The notes beneath the pieces are model-generated. The model was not told the origin of the DNA and made no database searches. It worked only from the letters and a program-made list of their open reading frames with translations. Of a DNA stretch of 64,000 nucleotides, positions 7,433 through 19,940 are shown piece by piece (position 1 is the first letter of the stretch; each line of letters opens with the position of its first letter). The DNA comes from SG8-30 sp963695085 (GTDB lineage: Bacteria > Pseudomonadota > Gammaproteobacteria > Steroidobacterales > Steroidobacteraceae): assembly GCA_963695085.1 (NCBI GenBank), contig CAVOFV010000003.1, positions 248,001 to 312,000 of the forward strand, read 5' to 3'. The translations under genes and the position numbers were made by a program.

Positions 7433-9904
7433 TCAGAAGCCGACCGACAGCCTGCCGTATACGAAGCGGCCCGCGCGGCCGAACGGCGAGTAGTTGGAGA
7501 ACGGCGTGTTGCCGGTGCCGTTGCGTGCAATCGTGAACGCGTCCGGATACTCGTCGAAGACGTTGTCCGCGCCGAGCGCCAGCTTGATGCTGTCGGTGAC
7601 GTCGAAGCGCGCCTCGAAGTCGACCAGCGTCTTCGAGCCGAGGTTGAAGTCCAGCGCCGCCGTCGTACCCGGGTCCAGCGCCTCGCCGTAGCGGGTCGCG
7701 CGCAGCGTGGCGCCTGCCCGGTCGCGCTTCCAGTTGATGACGGCCGCGAACTTGTCCTTCGGATTGCCTTCCTCGAAAGTCAGCACGTTGACCCTGTCGA
7801 ACAGCACGGGCGGCGGGCTCAGCGCCGCCAGCGGCGCGGTGACCGGCACGCGGGTGACCTTGGTGTCGTTGTAATTGCCGACCAGCATGAAGTCGAACCT
7901 GCCGGCACCCTGCGTCTCCCACGGCCAGCTGATCACCACGTCGATGCCCTGCGTCTCCGTGTCCACGCCGTTGATGAAGAAGCGCCCGCCGCCGACCGCG
8001 ACGAAGCCCTGCGACGTGAGGTAGTTTCTGACCGCCACCGAAGTAAGGTTCTCGGAGAGCACGATGCGGTCTTCGATGTCGATGCGGTAGGCGTCGACCG
8101 TGACATTGACCGGACCGATGCCGATCACGGCGCCAATCGAGAAGTTCAGCGACGTCTCGGCGTCGAGCGGCTTGGCGCCCAGCGCGATCGCCACTGGGTC
8201 GCTGACCGGGAACGTGGTGATGTCGAACGGCACGCCGTTGATGAAGTTGGTGGACGTGGTCGCGAAGAACTGCTGCGGCAGCGACGGCGCGCGGAAGCCA
8301 TTCTGCACCGAGCCGCGCAGCGCGAACGCGTTCGTGAAGTCGTAGCGGCCGGCAAGCTTGCCGGACACGTTGCTGCCGAAGTCCGAATAGTCCTCTACGC
8401 GCAGCGCTGCTGAACCGAGAAACTTGTCGGTCAGGTTGGCCTCGAGGTCGAGGTACGCACCTACGGCCGTGCGGTCCTCGTTGACCCAGTTCGACGGACG
8501 GAAGCCCGGGAACACCTGCGCGCCGGACGCCGTCGGCTGGCCGCCCAGCAGCACGCCGCCGTTGCGGTAGGAATCCGGTTCGCCCGCGGAAATCGAGTAG
8601 CTCTCGCGGCGCGCCTCGACGCCCGCGGCGAGGTTCGCCTTGCCGACCGTGCGCACACCCGCGAAGTTGAAGGTGAGCTGGTCGTAGTCGAAGCCGCCAG
8701 CGTCGAATATCGTCTTGCTGGTCGGGCCTATGGATCGGTTAAGCGTGTTCTCGATGGTGAAGAACATCTCGTTCTTGCCGAACACCAGCGAGCTGTCCAT
8801 GTCCCAGGCGCCCCAGGTCCACTGCACGCCGCCCGCGGCGCTGACGTCCATGACCGCCGGCGCGATGATCGGCAGGAAGCCGTCCGGGTAGATCTCGATC
8901 ACGTTGCGGGCGTCGTTTGCGCGGCGGTAGAAGCCCGCCGAGCGCGCGTCGCGGTCCTGGTAGCTGGCCCAGCCATACAGCGTCACGCCGTTGGCCAGCT
9001 CGTTGCCGAAATTGGCGAACAGCGTGAACTGCTCCATCTCGGGCTCGCCGTACCATGCGTTCCAGCGGTCGAACGTCGCCTCCCTGGCGTCGAAGCCGCC
9101 GCCCACCGGCGTCGGGTACTGCTGGCGCGTGTCGTAACCGGTGCGCTCGGTGCGCGACTGGTCCTTGTATTCGGCTGCGATCGTCAGGTAGCCGGTATCG
9201 CCCCAGGCAAAGCCCTTCCAGGCCGAAACGGTCGTGGTCGCGCCGTCGGACCTGTCACGGCTCAGCGACGACGGGGCCGACCAGTTCGCGCCCGTGGGCG
9301 CCGCCGCGACCGGCACGTCGTAGGTGGTTTCATTGACGCCGTAGGTCACCGTGACGTTGCCGCCGTCGCGCCTTTCCTTCAGCCGCACGTTGATCACGCC
9401 GGCGATGGCGTCGGAGCCGTACTGCGCCGACGCGCCGTCGCGCAGCACTTCAATGGACTGCACGGCCGCTGCCGGAATCGTGTTGAGGTCCACGGCCGAG
9501 GCGCCGCGCCCGATCGTGCCATTGACGTTGACCAGCGACGAGGCATGCCGGCGCTTCGAATTGAGCAGCACCAGCGTCTGGTCCGGCGCGAGTCCGCGCA
9601 ACGTCGCCGGGCGGATCGTGTCCGTGCCGTCGGCGAGGCCCGGGCGCGGGAAATTGAACGAGGGCAATGCCGTGGACATCGCCTGGCTGAGTTCCGTGAC
9701 GCCGGAATTGGTCAGGACCGCCGACGAGATCACGTCGACCGGCACCGCGGTGTCGGTCGCGGAGCGGTTCGCGACGCGGGTGCCCGTGACGACGATCGCC
9801 TCGAGTTCCGTATTCTGTTGCTGCGCCGAGGCCGTTGTCCCGGCCGTCAGTGCCACCACGCCCGAAGCGAGCGCGGACAGCAATCCGCTAATGCGCGTGT
9901 TCAT
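7433..9904 (-). CDS. TonB-dependent outer-membrane receptor, substrate unknown
   Basis: The protein has 823 residues. It is an outer-membrane beta-barrel that imports a ligand using TonB energy. It starts with a signal peptide (cleavage near TASAQQQ), followed by a TonB-box-like stretch (ELEAIVVTGTR) and a plug domain. The plug carries TLRGLAPDQTLVLLNSKRRH and VEVLRDGASAQYGSDAIAGVIN-type motifs. The barrel ends in a terminal Phe (LSVGF), as expected for BAM insertion. The sequence resembles the receptor type that is amplified in Xanthomonadales and Sphingomonads. No transporter, FecR-type regulator, hydrolase or ligand-specific enzyme lies next to it, so the substrate cannot be inferred. The neighbouring metH may be coincidental or hint at cobalamin, but the sequence does not show this. 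Confidence 0.92.
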   Translation of the reverse strand: MNTRISGLLSALASGVVALTAGTTASAQQQNTELEAIVVTGTRVANRSATDTAVPVDVISSAVLTNSGVTELSQAMSTALPSFNFPRPGLADGTDTIRPATLRGLAPDQTLVLLNSKRRHASSLVNVNGTIGRGASAVDLNTIPAAAVQSIEVLRDGASAQYGSDAIAGVINVRLKERRDGGNVTVTYGVNETTYDVPVAAAPTGANWSAPSSLSRDRSDGATTTVSAWKGFAWGDTGYLTIAAEYKDQSRTERTGYDTRQQYPTPVGGGFDAREATFDRWNAWYGEPEMEQFTLFANFGNELANGVTLYGWASYQDRDARSAGFYRRANDARNVIEIYPDGFLPIIAPAVMDVSAAGGVQWTWGAWDMDSSLVFGKNEMFFTIENTLNRSIGPTSKTIFDAGGFDYDQLTFNFAGVRTVGKANLAAGVEARRESYSISAGEPDSYRNGGVLLGGQPTASGAQVFPGFRPSNWVNEDRTAVGAYLDLEANLTDKFLGSAALRVEDYSDFGSNVSGKLAGRYDFTNAFALRGSVQNGFRAPSLPQQFFATTSTNFINGVPFDITTFPVSDPVAIALGAKPLDAETSLNFSIGAVIGIGPVNVTVDAYRIDIEDRIVLSENLTSVAVRNYLTSQGFVAVGGGRFFINGVDTETQGIDVVISWPWETQGAGRFDFMLVGNYNDTKVTRVPVTAPLAALSPPPVLFDRVNVLTFEEGNPKDKFAAVINWKRDRAGATLRATRYGEALDPGTTAALDFNLGSKTLVDFEARFDVTDSIKLALGADNVFDEYPDAFTIARNGTGNTPFSNYSPFGRAGRFVYGRLSVGF

Positions 9905-10231
9905 TGTTCATCCCCCTGCCAAATGTCCCCGAATTCCGCCGCGCTGCGTCGCGCGGTTCGTTAATGCGCCCGATTACGCCGCACAGTGCAGCGTGCCGTC
10001 AAGAACAATCGAATCGCTGCAATCCTGTCGCGATGCGGCAACAGCGAGCTCGAAGCCATGACTGATCAGTCTCCCCGGTCGGCGCGATCGACTTGTCAGC
10101 ATCGCAAGAAAAGGCTCCGGCAGCCGTTTCGTTGCCTCTCATCCCGGGGTCGCGACCAGCCGGGCCCGCGGCGGGCGGTCGCCCAGACTAATTGTTGTAA
10201 TTGTACCACACTGGATCGAGCGGCGTCGAAA
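9905..10231. other. 327-base intergenic region between metH and the TonB receptor
   Basis: No gene is supported here. It holds the putative receptor promoter (9973-10002). It also has a weak minus-strand hairpin, GGCT-GCCGG-AGCC (10113-10125), followed by UUUUCUU (complement of 10106-10112), which could end metH transcription but has only a four-base stem. A short AT-richer stretch (10190-10210) lies just downstream of metH. I see no tRNA and no cobalamin or SAM riboswitch core. Confidence 0.6.
9973..10002 (-). promoter_or_regulatory. putative promoter of the TonB receptor gene
   Basis: On the minus strand TTGACG (9997-10002) is followed after 18 bases by CGTAAT (9973-9978), about 69 bases upstream of the receptor ATG. 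I see no Fur-box-like palindrome in the region. Confidence 0.4.
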
Positions 10232-13920
<3,689 letters not shown>

Positions 13921-13924
<4 letters not shown>

Positions 13925-14835
13925 CGCCCGGCGCGCGCCGGCCGCACGCCCAGCGCATGACAGATGGCGTAGGCCAGCTCGGCGCGGTTGAGCGTGTAGA
14001 AATGAAACTCGTCCAGCCCCTCGTGGCGGAGTCGCGCGGCCTGCTCGATGGCCACGGCCGCCGCGATGAGTTGCCGCGTCTCGGCGTCGTCCTCGAGCCC
14101 GTCGAAGCGCTCGACCAGCCACGCCGGCACCGACGCCCCGCAGCGCTCGGCGAAGCGCGTCAGCTGCGGGAAGCGCGTGATGGGCAGGATGCCCGGCACG
14201 ATGCTCATGGTGATGCCGGCCGCGGCACAGGTGTCGCGGAAGCGCAGGAACAGGTCGGTGTCGAAGAAGAACTGCGTGATGGCGCGGGTCGCGCCGGCGT
14301 CCTGCTTGCGCTTCAGCACGTCGATGTCGAACGCGGAACCGCGCGCCTCGGGATGCGCCTCCGGATAGGCCGCTACCGAGATCTCGAAGGCGCCCACCGT
14401 CTTCAGGCCGGCGACCAGGTCGGCCGCGTAGTGGAAGCCGTCCGGGTGCGGGCGATAGGCGCCTGAGCCGTCCGGGGGATCGCCGCGCAGCGCCACGATG
14501 TGGCGCACGCCCTGGTCCCAGTAGCGCCGGGCGATGTCCAGCACCTCGCCGCGCGGCGCCCCGACGCAGGTCAGGTGCGGCGCCGCCGTCAGCGGGGTCT
14601 CCCGGCGAATGCGGGTCACGATGTTGTGGGTGCGCTCGCGGGTCGAGCCGTCGGCGCCATAGGTGACCGAGACGAAGCGCGGCGCCAGCGGCGCCAGGCG
14701 CTCGACTGACGCCCACAACCGGCGTTCCATTGCCGCGTCGTTCGGCGGGAAGAACTCGAACGAGACCTGCACCGGCGGCCGCGGCGGCGGGCCGGAGGGA
14801 CTGTCGCGCCGGGCGGTCGGGGGCGGCGTAGGCAT
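13921..14835 (-). CDS. metF: 5,10-methylenetetrahydrofolate reductase
   Basis: The protein has 304 residues from the ATG at 14833-14835. It makes 5-methyltetrahydrofolate for MetH. It has the MTHFR barrel with VSFEFFPPNDAAMERRLW near the N-terminus, VSVTYGADGSTR, and ITQFFFDTDLFLRF. The start is preceded by a TATACT hexamer six bases away. Two earlier in-frame ATGs (14862, 14913) exist, but using either would make the promoter-like sequence coding. metF and metH overlap by four bases and form a bicistronic methionine unit. Confidence 0.95.
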
Positions 14836-14841
14836 TCGATC

Positions 14842-14869
14842 AGTATACGAGCGCTCTTGCATGCCGCAA
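14842..14869 (-). promoter_or_regulatory. putative promoter of metF-metH
   Basis: TTGCGG (14864-14869) and TATACT (14842-14847) are spaced by 16 bases on the minus strand. The -10 ends six bases before the metF ATG, which would give a leaderless or nearly leaderless mRNA. Confidence 0.5.
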
Positions 14870-14892
14870 GACACGACGGCCGGAAGAACGGC

Positions 14893-14898
14893 TAGAAT
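14893..14898 (+). promoter_or_regulatory. putative -10 hexamer of the YqhA-family gene
   Basis: TAGAAT lies 33 bases before the ATG at 14932, with a GAGGAG ribosome-binding site in between (14915-14920). No clear -35 is visible. Confidence 0.45.
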
Positions 14899-14931
14899 GC
14901 GCCCCCGTTTCAACGAGGAGACAGCTTCGCC

Positions 14932-15438
14932 ATGGTCGAACGGTCAATCGAGCGCCTGTTGTTCGCGTGCCGCTGGCTGCTGGCGCCGGTGTACGTCGGC
15001 CTGTCGCTGGCGCTGCTGGCGCTCGGCGTCAAGTTCTTCCAGGAGGCTTGGCACGTGCTCACGTCGGTCGCCATCCTGGCCGAGGCCGACCTCGTGCTGA
15101 CCGTGCTGGCGATGATCGACCTGGCGCTGGTCGGCAGCCTGATCGTGATGGTGATGTTCTCCGGTTACGAGAACTTCGTGTCGCGCATCGACGCCGACGT
15201 GAGCGGCGACGCGCCCGCCTGGCTCGGCAAGCTCGATGCCGGCACGCTGAAGCTGAAGGTGGCCGCGTCCATCGTGGCGATCTCGTCGATCCACCTGCTG
15301 CGCGTGTTCATGAACACGCAGAACACCGACAACGACAAGATCTTCTGGTACGTCGTCCTGCACCTGACGTTCGTGATCTCGGCCGTGCTGCTCGGCGTGC
15401 TCGACCGGATGGTTTTCGCCACGCACCGCGACCGCTGA
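14932..15438 (+). CDS. UPF0114/YqhA-family inner-membrane protein
   Basis: The protein has 168 residues with about four hydrophobic helices (near residues 14-35, 55-78, 108-123 and 135-155). The pattern ERLLFACRWLLAPVYVGLSLAL, the MVMFSGYENFVSRID loop and the SSIHLLRVFM helix match the YqhA family, whose function is not established. It is a single-gene unit with its own promoter-like hexamer. It converges with gatB, with a 30-base gap that contains a GC hairpin. Some relatives have been proposed to act as channels or transporters; nothing here settles that. Confidence 0.85.
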   Translation: MVERSIERLLFACRWLLAPVYVGLSLALLALGVKFFQEAWHVLTSVAILAEADLVLTVLAMIDLALVGSLIVMVMFSGYENFVSRIDADVSGDAPAWLGKLDAGTLKLKVAASIVAISSIHLLRVFMNTQNTDNDKIFWYVVLHLTFVISAVLLGVLDRMVFATHRDR

Positions 15439-15442
15439 CGCC

Positions 15443-15462
15443 GGCCGGGCGCGGCCCCGGCC
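15443..15462. terminator. GC hairpin between convergent yqhA-type gene and gatB
   Basis: Seven-base perfect arms GGCCGGG (15443-15449) and CCCGGCC (15456-15462) enclose a six-base loop, just after the plus-strand stop. There is no U-tract on either side, so intrinsic termination is uncertain. Confidence 0.35.
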
Positions 15463-15468
15463 TGCAAC

Positions 15469-16914
15469 TCATGGGCCGGCCAGCAGCTTCTGCAGCAGTT
15501 CGTTGACCTGCGCCGGGTTGGCCTTGCCGCCGGTGGCCTTCATGACCTGGCCGACGAAGAACCCGAACAGCTTGTCCTTGCCGGACCGGTAGTGCGCCAG
15601 CTGGGCCGGGTTGGCGGCCAGCACCTCGGCGATGACCCGCTCGATCGCCGCCGTGTCGGTGATCTGCCGCAGGCCCTGCGCCTCGATGACGGCGTCCGCC
15701 TGCGCACCCCCCTCCCACATGGCCTCCAGCACGTCCTTGGCGATCTTGCCGGAGATGGTGTCATCGACGATTCGCGCCAGCAGTCCGGCGAGCGCGCCCG
15801 CGTCGACGCGCGACTGGCCGATCTCGAGGCCGGCGCGGTTCAGGAAGCCGGACAGCTCGCCCATCACCCAGTTCGCCGCCAGCTTGTGCTCGCCGCCCAG
15901 TGCGCTGGCCACCGCCTCGTAGTAGCCCGCCATTTCGCGGCTCGCGGTCAGCACGCCAGCGTCATAGTCGGACAGGCCGTAGTCCGCGGCGAACCGCGCC
16001 GCCTTCTCGTCCGGCAGCTCCGGCAGCTCCGCGCGCACGCGCTCGATCCAGCCGTCGTCCAGCACCAGCGGCAGCAGGTCCGGGTCGGGAAAGTAGCGGT
16101 AGTCGTTGGCTTCTTCCTTGCTGCGCATCGTGCGTGTTTCGCCGCTATCCGGATCGTACAGGCGCGTCTCCTGCACGACCGAGCCGCCACCCTCGAGCAC
16201 GTCCACCTGCCTGGCCACCTCGAAGTTGATCGCCTTCTCGATGAAGCGGAACGAGTTCAGGTTCTTGATCTCGCAGCGCGTGCCGAACTCGTGACGCCCC
16301 TTGTGGCGCACCGAGACGTTCGCGTCGCAGCGGAACGAGCCTTCCTGCATGTTGCCGTCGCAGATCTCGAGGTAGCGCACCAGCGTGTGCACCTTCTTCA
16401 TGTACGCGATCGCCTCCCGCGCCGAGCGCATATCCGGCTCCGAGACGATCTCCAGCAGCGGCGTGCCGGCACGGTTCAGATCGATGCCGGTGTGCTCGCC
16501 GAAGCCCTCGTGCATGGACTTGCCCGCATCCTCTTCCAGGTGGGCGCGCGTGATGCCGATGGTCTTGCGGGTGCCATCGTCGAGCACGATCCCGACCGAG
16601 CCGCCCTCGACGATGGGCAGCTCGTACTGGCTGATCTGGTAGCCCTTCGGCAGGTCCGGGTAGAAGTAGTTCTTGCGCGCAAACACCGAGCGGCGCGCGA
16701 TATTCGCGCCGGTCGCCAGCCCGAACCGGACCGCCATGCGCACGGCCTCGGCGTTCAGCACCGGCAGCATGCCGGGGTAGCCCAGGTCCACCAGGTTCGC
16801 CTGCACGTTCGGCGGCGCCCCGAACGCGGTGGGAGACCCGGAAAAGATCTTGCTGCGGGTCGCCAGCTGCGCGTGAATCTCGAGCCCGATCACGACTTCC
16901 CATTCGATGGCCAT
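15469..16914 (-). CDS. gatB: Asp-tRNA(Asn)/Glu-tRNA(Gln) amidotransferase subunit B
   Basis: The protein has 481 residues. Within GatCAB it binds the misacylated tRNA and activates it with ATP before ammonia transfer. The N-terminus WEVVIGLEIHAQLATRSKIFSG and the YFYPDLPKGYQISQYE motif are diagnostic. The C-terminal YqeY-like tail (PAQLAHYRSGKDKLFGFFVGQVMK) is complete. It follows gatA by 11 bases in the order gatC-gatA-gatB. Confidence 0.98.
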   Translation of the reverse strand: MAIEWEVVIGLEIHAQLATRSKIFSGSPTAFGAPPNVQANLVDLGYPGMLPVLNAEAVRMAVRFGLATGANIARRSVFARKNYFYPDLPKGYQISQYELPIVEGGSVGIVLDDGTRKTIGITRAHLEEDAGKSMHEGFGEHTGIDLNRAGTPLLEIVSEPDMRSAREAIAYMKKVHTLVRYLEICDGNMQEGSFRCDANVSVRHKGRHEFGTRCEIKNLNSFRFIEKAINFEVARQVDVLEGGGSVVQETRLYDPDSGETRTMRSKEEANDYRYFPDPDLLPLVLDDGWIERVRAELPELPDEKAARFAADYGLSDYDAGVLTASREMAGYYEAVASALGGEHKLAANWVMGELSGFLNRAGLEIGQSRVDAGALAGLLARIVDDTISGKIAKDVLEAMWEGGAQADAVIEAQGLRQITDTAAIERVIAEVLAANPAQLAHYRSGKDKLFGFFVGQVMKATGGKANPAQVNELLQKLLAGP

Positions 16915-16925
16915 CGTGCCGCTCC

Positions 16926-18386
16926 TCAGGCCCAGGCCGGCGGCGTGCGCCGGTGCCAGTCGGTCTCGCGCTGGTAAGCGTGCGCCGCCGCCAGGATGCG
17001 CGGCTCGGCGAAGTGCGGCCCGATGACCTGCAGCCCGACCGGCAGGCCGTCCACCAGGCCGCAGGGTGCCGACAGGGCCGGCAGGCCGGCCAGGTTGGCG
17101 CCGATCGTATAGATGTCGTTCAGGTACATGGTGATGGGGTCATTCATCTTCGCGCCCAGCCCGAAGGCGGGGGTCGGCGTGGTCGGCCCCATCAGCACGT
17201 CCACCTCCTGAAAGGCACGCTTGAAATCCGCATTGATGAGGCTGCGGACCTTCTGCGCCTTGAGGTAGTACGCGTCGTAGTAACCCGCCGACAGCACGTA
17301 GGTGCCGGTCATGATGCGGCGCTTCACCTCGGTACCGAAGCCCTCGCCGCGCGAGCGCGTGTACAGGTCGAGCAGGTCGCGCGGCTCTGCGCAACGGTGG
17401 CCGAACCGGACACCGTCGAAGCGCGACAGGTTGGACGAGCACTCCGCCGGCGCGACCACGTAATAGGTCGGCACGGACAGCGGCAGCGCCGGCAGGCTGA
17501 CTTCGACCAGTTCAGCCCCCAGGGCACGAAACACGTCGAGCGCCGCCTCGACAGCACGGCCGGTGCCCGGGTCGAGGCCCTCGCCGAAGAACTCGCGGAT
17601 GATGCCGATCCGCAACCCCCGCACCGGCTTGTCCAGCTGGCCCGCGTAGTCCGGCACCGGCGCATCCACGCTGGTGGAGTCGTGCGGGTCGAAGCCGGCC
17701 ATGGCGCCTAGCACCAGCGCGGCGTCCTCGGCCGACTGGGCCAGCACGCCGCCCTGGTCGAGGCTCGACGCGAACGCGATCATGCCGTAGCGGGACACCC
17801 TGCCGTAGGTGGGCTTCAGTCCGGTCAGGCCGGTCAGCGCCGCCGGCTGGCGAATCGAACCGCCGGTGTCGGTGCCCGTCGCGAGCGGCGCCAGGCGCGC
17901 CGCGACCGCGGCTGCCGAGCCGCCCGAGGATCCGCCGGGCACGCGTGCTTCATCCCAGGGATTGCGCACCGGACCGTAGAAACTGGTCTCGTTGGAGGAG
18001 CCCATCGCGAACTCGTCCATGTTGGTCTTGCCGAGCATGACGACGCCGGCCCGCGCCAGCCTGGCCACGACCGTCGCGTCGTACGGCGCGACGAACCCGC
18101 CCAGCATCTTCGAGCCGCAGGTCGTCAGCACGCCCTCGGTGCAGAAGATGTCCTTGTGGGCCAGCGGCACGCCCGCGAGCGGCCCGCCCTCGCCACGCGC
18201 GATCTCCACGTCCGCCCGGCGCGCCTCCGCGACAGCGCGGTCTGCCGTCACGGTGATGAAGGCATTCAGCCGCGCGCCGCCGCGCTCGATGCGCCCCAGG
18301 AAGTGGCGCGTGACTTCCTCGCTGGAGAACTCGCCGGCGCGGATGCCGCGCGCCAGCTCGGCCGCCGTCCGCAGGTGGAGGCTCAC
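16926..18386 (-). CDS. gatA: Asp-tRNA(Asn)/Glu-tRNA(Gln) amidotransferase subunit A
   Basis: The protein has 486 residues from a GTG at 18384-18386. This is the amidase subunit that releases ammonia from glutamine. The amidase-signature triad is visible: Lys78 in AHKDIF, Ser153 in GGSSGGSAAA, and Ser177 in TDTGGSIRQPAA. The start was chosen because its GTGA overlaps the gatC stop and gives the family N-terminus; an upstream open extension is the gatC region in another frame. Together the three subunits let the cell make Asn-tRNA or Gln-tRNA indirectly. Confidence 0.97.
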   Translation of the reverse strand: MSLHLRTAAELARGIRAGEFSSEEVTRHFLGRIERGGARLNAFITVTADRAVAEARRADVEIARGEGGPLAGVPLAHKDIFCTEGVLTTCGSKMLGGFVAPYDATVVARLARAGVVMLGKTNMDEFAMGSSNETSFYGPVRNPWDEARVPGGSSGGSAAAVAARLAPLATGTDTGGSIRQPAALTGLTGLKPTYGRVSRYGMIAFASSLDQGGVLAQSAEDAALVLGAMAGFDPHDSTSVDAPVPDYAGQLDKPVRGLRIGIIREFFGEGLDPGTGRAVEAALDVFRALGAELVEVSLPALPLSVPTYYVVAPAECSSNLSRFDGVRFGHRCAEPRDLLDLYTRSRGEGFGTEVKRRIMTGTYVLSAGYYDAYYLKAQKVRSLINADFKRAFQEVDVLMGPTTPTPAFGLGAKMNDPITMYLNDIYTIGANLAGLPALSAPCGLVDGLPVGLQVIGPHFAEPRILAAAHAYQRETDWHRRTPPAWA

Positions 18387-18670
18387 TCGATCACCTTCGG
18401 CACCAGGTACAGCCCCGCCTCGGTGAGCGGCGCATTGCGCTGGTACAGCTCGCGCCGGTCGGATTCGGTGACCTCGTCGTCCCGCAGGCGCTGCACCTGG
18501 TCCTCCAGGGGATGTGGCATGGGCTCGACCTCGCTGGTATCGGCGGGTCCGAGCTGCTCGACGAACTCGAGGATGCGGGACAGGCTGCCCGCAAACGCCT
18601 CGGCTTCGTCGTCGGTTATCTTCAGCCGGGCGAGGTGCGCGATGTTCTCGACGTCGCGACGGGTCAGCAT
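18383..18670 (-). CDS. gatC: Asp-tRNA(Asn)/Glu-tRNA(Gln) amidotransferase subunit C
   Basis: The protein has 95 residues. It is the small belt subunit that wraps around and stabilises GatA and GatB. It shows the GatC pattern: DVENIAHLARLKITDDE at the start, ILEFVEQL in the middle and a PLTEAGLYLVPKVIE end. The ATG at 18668-18670 gives the standard length. It is the first gene of the gatCAB operon and is transcribed divergently from mreB. Confidence 0.96.
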   Translation of the reverse strand: MLTRRDVENIAHLARLKITDDEAEAFAGSLSRILEFVEQLGPADTSEVEPMPHPLEDQVQRLRDDEVTESDRRELYQRNAPLTEAGLYLVPKVIE

Positions 18671-18715
18671 TGCGCGATCTCCGGGGCACGGAAGGTACGG
18701 AAAAAACCCTGCGCA

Positions 18716-18744
18716 ATCATACACGTCGGCTTGTGCAATGTCCT
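18716..18744 (-). promoter_or_regulatory. putative gatCAB promoter
   Basis: On the minus strand AGGACA (18739-18744) and TATGAT (18716-18721) are separated by 17 bases. Its -35 lies inside the spacer of the opposing mreB promoter. Confidence 0.5.
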
Positions 18745-18759
18745 GCCGCGGGATACACT
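18731..18759 (+). promoter_or_regulatory. putative mreB operon promoter
   Basis: TTGTGC (18731-18736) and TACACT (18754-18759) are separated by exactly 17 bases, with a 42-base leader before the mreB ATG. It overlaps the divergent gatC promoter, so the two polymerases probably compete. Confidence 0.55.
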
Positions 18760-18801
18760 CGCCGGTCATTCTGCAAACCTTCCGGGCACATCCAAATCAT
18801 C

Positions 18802-19842
18802 ATGTTCAAGAGCCTCCGGGGATACTTTTCCAGCGACCTGGCCATCGATCTCGGCACGGCAAACACGCTGATTTACGTGATTGGCCGCGGCATCGTCCTG
18901 AACGAGCCCTCGGTGGTCGCGCTGCAGGACAACCCGGGACGCGGCGGCAAGACCATCGTCGCGGTAGGCGCCGAAGCCAAGAACATGCTGGGCCGCACGC
19001 CCGGGCACATCACGGCGGTGCGGCCGATGAAGGACGGCGTGATCGCCGACTTCACCTACACCGAGAAGATGCTGCAGTACTTCATCAGCAAGGTGCACGG
19101 CAACCACTGGCTGCGGCCGAGTCCGCGGGTGCTGGTCTGCGTGCCCTTCGGTTCGACGCAGGTGGAGCGGCGCGCCATCCAGGAATCCGCGGAAGGCGCC
19201 GGCGCGCGCCGCGTGGACGTGATCCCGGAACCGATGGCCGCCGCGGTCGGCGCCGGCCTGCCGGTCAACGAGGCGCGCGGCTCGATGGTGCTCGACGTCG
19301 GCGGCGGCACCTCCGAGGTTGCGGTCATTTCCCTGAACGGCATTGTCTACGCGGAGTCGGTGCGAATCGGCGGCGACCGTTTCGACGAGGCCATCATCCA
19401 GTACGTGCGGCGCAACTACGGCATCCTGATCGGCGAGGCGACGGCCGAACGCATCAAGATCGAGATCGGCACGGCCTATCCGGGCCAGCAGGTCAGCGAA
19501 ATGTCGGTCAAGGGCCGCAACCTGTCCGAGGGCGTGCCGCGCAGCTTCACGCTGAACTCCAACGAGATTCTCGAGGCCCTGCAGGAACCGCTGCACGGCA
19601 TCGTGCAGGTGGTCAAGAAGGCCCTCGAGCAGACGCCACCCGAACTCGGCGCGGACGTCGCCGATCGGGGCATCGTCCTGACCGGTGGCGGCGCGCTGCT
19701 GAAGGACATGGACAAGCTGCTCATGGAAGAGACCGGCCTGCCGGTCATCGTGGCCGAGGACCCGCTCACCTGCGTGGCGCGCGGCGGTGGCCGCATCCTC
19801 GAATTGTCGCCCGAGCACCCGGGGCTGTTTGGCCTGCAGTGA
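18802..19842 (+). CDS. mreB: rod-shape-determining actin homologue MreB
   Basis: The protein has 346 residues. It polymerises under the inner membrane and guides the elongation machinery. It has the phosphate-1 loop DLAIDLGTANTLIY, the phosphate-2 loop MVLDVGGGTSEVAVI and the adenosine motif IVLTGGGALLKDMDKLL. An amphipathic N-terminus (MFKSLRGYFSSDL) fits membrane attachment. It is first in the run mreB-mreC-mreD-mrdA-rodA-mltB-rlpA-dacA-dat-ybeD. Confidence 0.98.
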   Translation: MFKSLRGYFSSDLAIDLGTANTLIYVIGRGIVLNEPSVVALQDNPGRGGKTIVAVGAEAKNMLGRTPGHITAVRPMKDGVIADFTYTEKMLQYFISKVHGNHWLRPSPRVLVCVPFGSTQVERRAIQESAEGAGARRVDVIPEPMAAAVGAGLPVNEARGSMVLDVGGGTSEVAVISLNGIVYAESVRIGGDRFDEAIIQYVRRNYGILIGEATAERIKIEIGTAYPGQQVSEMSVKGRNLSEGVPRSFTLNSNEILEALQEPLHGIVQVVKKALEQTPPELGADVADRGIVLTGGGALLKDMDKLLMEETGLPVIVAEDPLTCVARGGGRILELSPEHPGLFGLQ

Positions 19843-19930
19843 CGGCGCGGCACACCGCGCATTGCGGCCCGCGCAGCCGGCCGGTCGTGTACATTTGATG
19901 CACTGATTGCCGGCACAGGCCTGTCGCCGC

Positions 19931-19934
19931 GGAG
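19931..19934 (+). promoter_or_regulatory. ribosome-binding site deciding the mreC TTG start
   Basis: GGAG lies six bases before TTG at 19941 but 15 bases before the next in-frame ATG at 19950. The spacing favours the TTG. Confidence 0.5.
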
Positions 19935-19940
19935 CGCCCG

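Noticed and set aside
9905..10231. Possible cobalamin or SAM riboswitch, or a tRNA, between metH and the TonB receptor
   Set aside because: No conserved B12-box, SAM core, T-loop or acceptor stem is visible.
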